A stretch of 64,000 nucleotides of DNA from Nonomuraea rubra (GTDB lineage: Bacteria > Actinomycetota > Actinomycetes > Streptosporangiales > Streptosporangiaceae), in assembly GCF_014207985.1 (NCBI RefSeq), contig NZ_JACHMI010000001.1, forward strand, positions 4,385,001 through 4,449,000, read 5' to 3'. The position numbers and the translations under genes were made by a program. Each line of letters begins with the position of its first letter. Position 1 is the stretch's first letter. Of this stretch, positions 63,063 through 64,000 are shown one piece after another. Below the pieces are notes generated by a model that saw nothing but the letters and a program-made list of their open reading frames with translations, did not search any database and was not told the origin of the DNA.

Positions 63063-63985
63063 CCGAGTTCCCGCTCCTGGTCCTGGTGCTCGGCCCGGTC
63101 CTGCTCGCCGAGGCGCTGCTCGCCCGGTACGAGGTGCTGGCGTACGCCGCCGGCTGGCGGGCCCCCACCACCGAACTGCCACAGGACATGCCCTACGCCA
63201 GGGGCGCGGACCCGGACCGGCCGCCGGACGCGTACCTGGTCTACCTGGACGGCATCGGCAAGCGCCGCTTCCGCGACACCCGCGACGGGGGCAAGCTGGT
63301 CGAGGCCCTGATCGGCGGGGCGCCGGAGCTGCGCGTGCTGGGGCAGGTGCAGCCGTACTCGCCGCTGGCCGCGCCGCTGGTGAACCGGCCCGTGTGGGAG
63401 TGGCTGCGCCACCATGTCGGGCTGCTGCTGTTCCTGCACAACGTCATGCAGATCTTCGTCGCCGCCGACCACCGGTACCGCCCGCTGTACAACCGCGCCG
63501 TGGGCGCCCAGATCGCCGACCAGCTCCGCCGGGCCGGCTACCGGCCGGGCAGCGGCATCCCCGTGGTGCTGGTCAGCTACAGCGGCGGCGCCCAGGTCGC
63601 CATCGGCGCCGTCCCGGCGCTGCACGCCGGGCTGGGCGCGCCGCTGCTGCTGATCACGATCGGCGGGTTCCACAACGGCGCCAACGATCTCACCCACGCC
63701 GACCACCTGTACCAGCTCACCAGCGACCAGGACTGGATCGAGCGGGTCGGCACCTGGCTCTTCCCGCAGCGCTGGCGGGTGTTCCGCCGCAGCGCCTGGA
63801 ACCGGGCCCGCCGCGACGGGAAGATCACCGCCCGGAGGCTGGACCCGGCCACCCACGTCGGGCACAACAGCTACATCAGCCCGGCGGCGAAGCTGCCCGA
63901 CGGCCGCAGCCACCTGGACCGCACCGCCGGCACCGTCATCGCCCTCATCCGCGCCCACTGCGGGGCCGGGAGGACGTCGCCGTGA
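63059..63985 (+). CDS. membrane-anchored alpha/beta-hydrolase-like protein
   Basis: The ATG overlaps the preceding stop (ATGA) and gives 308 residues. An N-terminal hydrophobic segment (PLLVLVLGPVLLAEALLARY) anchors it; the rest has DAYLVYLDGIGKRRFRDTRD, IPVVLVSYSGGAQVAIGAVP with a GxSxG-like serine elbow, and LITIGGFHNGANDLTHADHL. The Ser-His-Asp arrangement suggests a lipase or acyltransferase, but I recognise no family. Its stop overlaps the start of the next gene by GTGA, so the operon extends beyond the window. Confidence 0.7.
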   Translation: MTEFPLLVLVLGPVLLAEALLARYEVLAYAAGWRAPTTELPQDMPYARGADPDRPPDAYLVYLDGIGKRRFRDTRDGGKLVEALIGGAPELRVLGQVQPYSPLAAPLVNRPVWEWLRHHVGLLLFLHNVMQIFVAADHRYRPLYNRAVGAQIADQLRRAGYRPGSGIPVVLVSYSGGAQVAIGAVPALHAGLGAPLLLITIGGFHNGANDLTHADHLYQLTSDQDWIERVGTWLFPQRWRVFRRSAWNRARRDGKITARRLDPATHVGHNSYISPAAKLPDGRSHLDRTAGTVIALIRAHCGAGRTSP

Positions 63986-64000
63986 CGGTGCTCCCGGGAA
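63982..64000 (+). CDS. start of next gene in patatin/MGT operon (truncated by window)
   Basis: GTG 63982 overlaps the preceding stop (GTGA) and begins VTVLPG before the window ends. Only six codons are visible, so nothing can be said about function beyond its coupling to the operon. Confidence 0.5.

Overview
The window is about 64 kb of very GC-rich DNA with dense coding, strong G/C bias at third codon positions, many GTG starts and 4-base ATGA/GTGA gene overlaps. It carries SARP/AfsR regulators, a LAL (large ATP-binding) LuxR regulator, DevS- and Acg-like genes, LacI-type operators and large secreted glycoside hydrolases. This points to the chromosome of a filamentous actinomycete; Streptosporangiaceae (Nonomuraea-like) is my guess, and the genus is not proven. 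I recognised no rRNA, tRNA, CRISPR array, prophage or intact insertion sequence.

Layout. 1-3.0 kb: end of a class III CoA-transferase, a CitE-like CoA-ester lyase, a TRAP-type permease and a tiny membrane protein, plausibly an operon for a C4/C5 dicarboxylate. 3.0-8.4 kb: TetR regulator, hydrolases, an AI-2E family exporter, a flavin monooxygenase, a broken methyltransferase and a DUF305 lipoprotein. 8.4-15.0 kb: a 1578-residue secreted GH92 mannosidase and a secreted SPOR plus NAGPA-type phosphodiester glycosidase. 15.1-29.9 kb: a putative surface-glycan or glycolipid locus with four family 2 glycosyltransferases, a UPF0104 membrane protein, two VanJ-like membrane EEP phosphatases, a sulfotransferase, a UbiA/decaprenyl-phosphate phosphoribosyltransferase-like enzyme, an epimerase, a class III aminotransferase and two SARP-type regulators.

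30.2-35.5 kb: small housekeeping genes, a nitronate monooxygenase, an IS5 remnant, an ArsR/SRPBCC operon with twin operators and a secreted TAP-like peptidase. 35.7-38.3 kb: a NarL-type two-component pair and a secreted barnase with its barstar. 38.4-44.6 kb: a membrane protein, a P450, and a hypoxia/dormancy-like island (PNPOx-like protein, CopD-like protein, DevS-like haem kinase, Acg-like nitroreductase) with DosR-type boxes. 44.6-49.6 kb: a secreted propeller protein, a pseudokinase-TPR gene interrupted by a frameshift, and a GH16 glucanase. 49.8-58.6 kb: LtrA and a complete arginine deiminase operon (permease, arcA, OTC, carbamate kinase) followed by a LAL regulator. 58.7-64 kb: Ohr, a secreted hydrolase, and an operon of patatin, MGT glycosyltransferase, membrane protein and hydrolase-like protein that runs off the end.

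The most interesting signals are regulatory and cross the gene blocks. Three promoters, with a weaker fourth, share an ECF-type element (TGTCAC, 17-18 bases, KGTCTYA) about 40 bases before their genes. A near-perfect 19-bp inverted repeat made of 11-bp-spaced TTGTC units sits in the divergent promoter of the glycan locus. Related LacI-type operators overlap TTGACA boxes in front of both the GH92 and GH16 genes. All functions are inferred by reading the sequence; no database search was run.
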